Origin: an uncultured Chthoniobacterales bacterium
Lineage (GTDB): Bacteria; Verrucomicrobiota; Verrucomicrobiia; Chthoniobacterales; UBA10450
Direction: 5' to 3'
DNA length: 5,785 nucleotides
Assembly: GCA_955652255.1 (NCBI GenBank)
Contig: CATPAW010000114.1
Coordinates: 1-5,785, forward strand
Position 1 is the stretch's first letter. The number at the start of each line of letters is the position of its first letter. The position numbers and the translations under genes are program-made. This document shows positions 5,771 through 5,785 of this stretch, in pieces. The notes under the pieces were generated by a model. It saw nothing but the letters and a program-made list of their open reading frames with translations, was not told where the DNA came from and did not search any database.

Positions 5771-5785
5771 ATTTTCTCAGACCCC

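Overview
The window is a compact chromosomal segment of moderately high GC content. All four confident genes lie on the minus strand, so they are read from right to left. The mix of genes, the palindromic intergenic elements of the 'GGTAGGGAC...GTCCCTACC' kind and the absence of clear Shine-Dalgarno sites suggest a free-living, probably soil, Gram-negative bacterium. I lean towards Verrucomicrobiota, with Acidobacteriota as an alternative. This is an inference from style and recollection; nothing in the window proves the phylum.

Layout in the direction of transcription. (1) 5785-5695: a 9-bp perfect hairpin and a plausible extended -10 promoter. (2) 5694-4189: a 501-aa MscS-type channel with a C-terminal cyclic-nucleotide-binding domain (bCNG-type architecture). 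(3) 4188-3994: a 195-bp spacer with a possible hppA promoter and a small hairpin touching the hppA start codon. (4) 3993-1912: a 693-aa membrane-bound, proton-pumping pyrophosphatase carrying the K+-independent signature (K468/T471). (5) 1911-1817: a short spacer with a Y-shaped (three-way-junction) palindrome that starts at the hppA stop codon, followed by an extended -10 so close to the next ATG that the message may be leaderless. (6) 1816-1424: a 130-aa soluble protein I do not recognise. (7) 1397-72: a 441-aa response regulator whose output domain is a metallo-beta-lactamase-fold hydrolase. Positions 71-1 hold no supported gene.

The spacing suggests at least three transcription units: the channel; hppA; and the 130-aa gene with the receiver-hydrolase, which are only 26 bp apart. 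Shared themes are membrane energetics and osmotic or ionic stress (PPi-driven proton pump, gated channel) and signalling (cyclic-nucleotide sensor, phospho-receiver fused to an enzyme). Whether they act together is not shown by the sequence.

The points most worth a second look are the receiver-MBL fusion, the chimeric Y-shaped palindrome, the cluster of substitutions at usually conserved positions in the pyrophosphatase, and the possible leaderless start of the 130-aa gene. I see no CRISPR array, tRNA, rRNA, insertion sequence or prophage gene.
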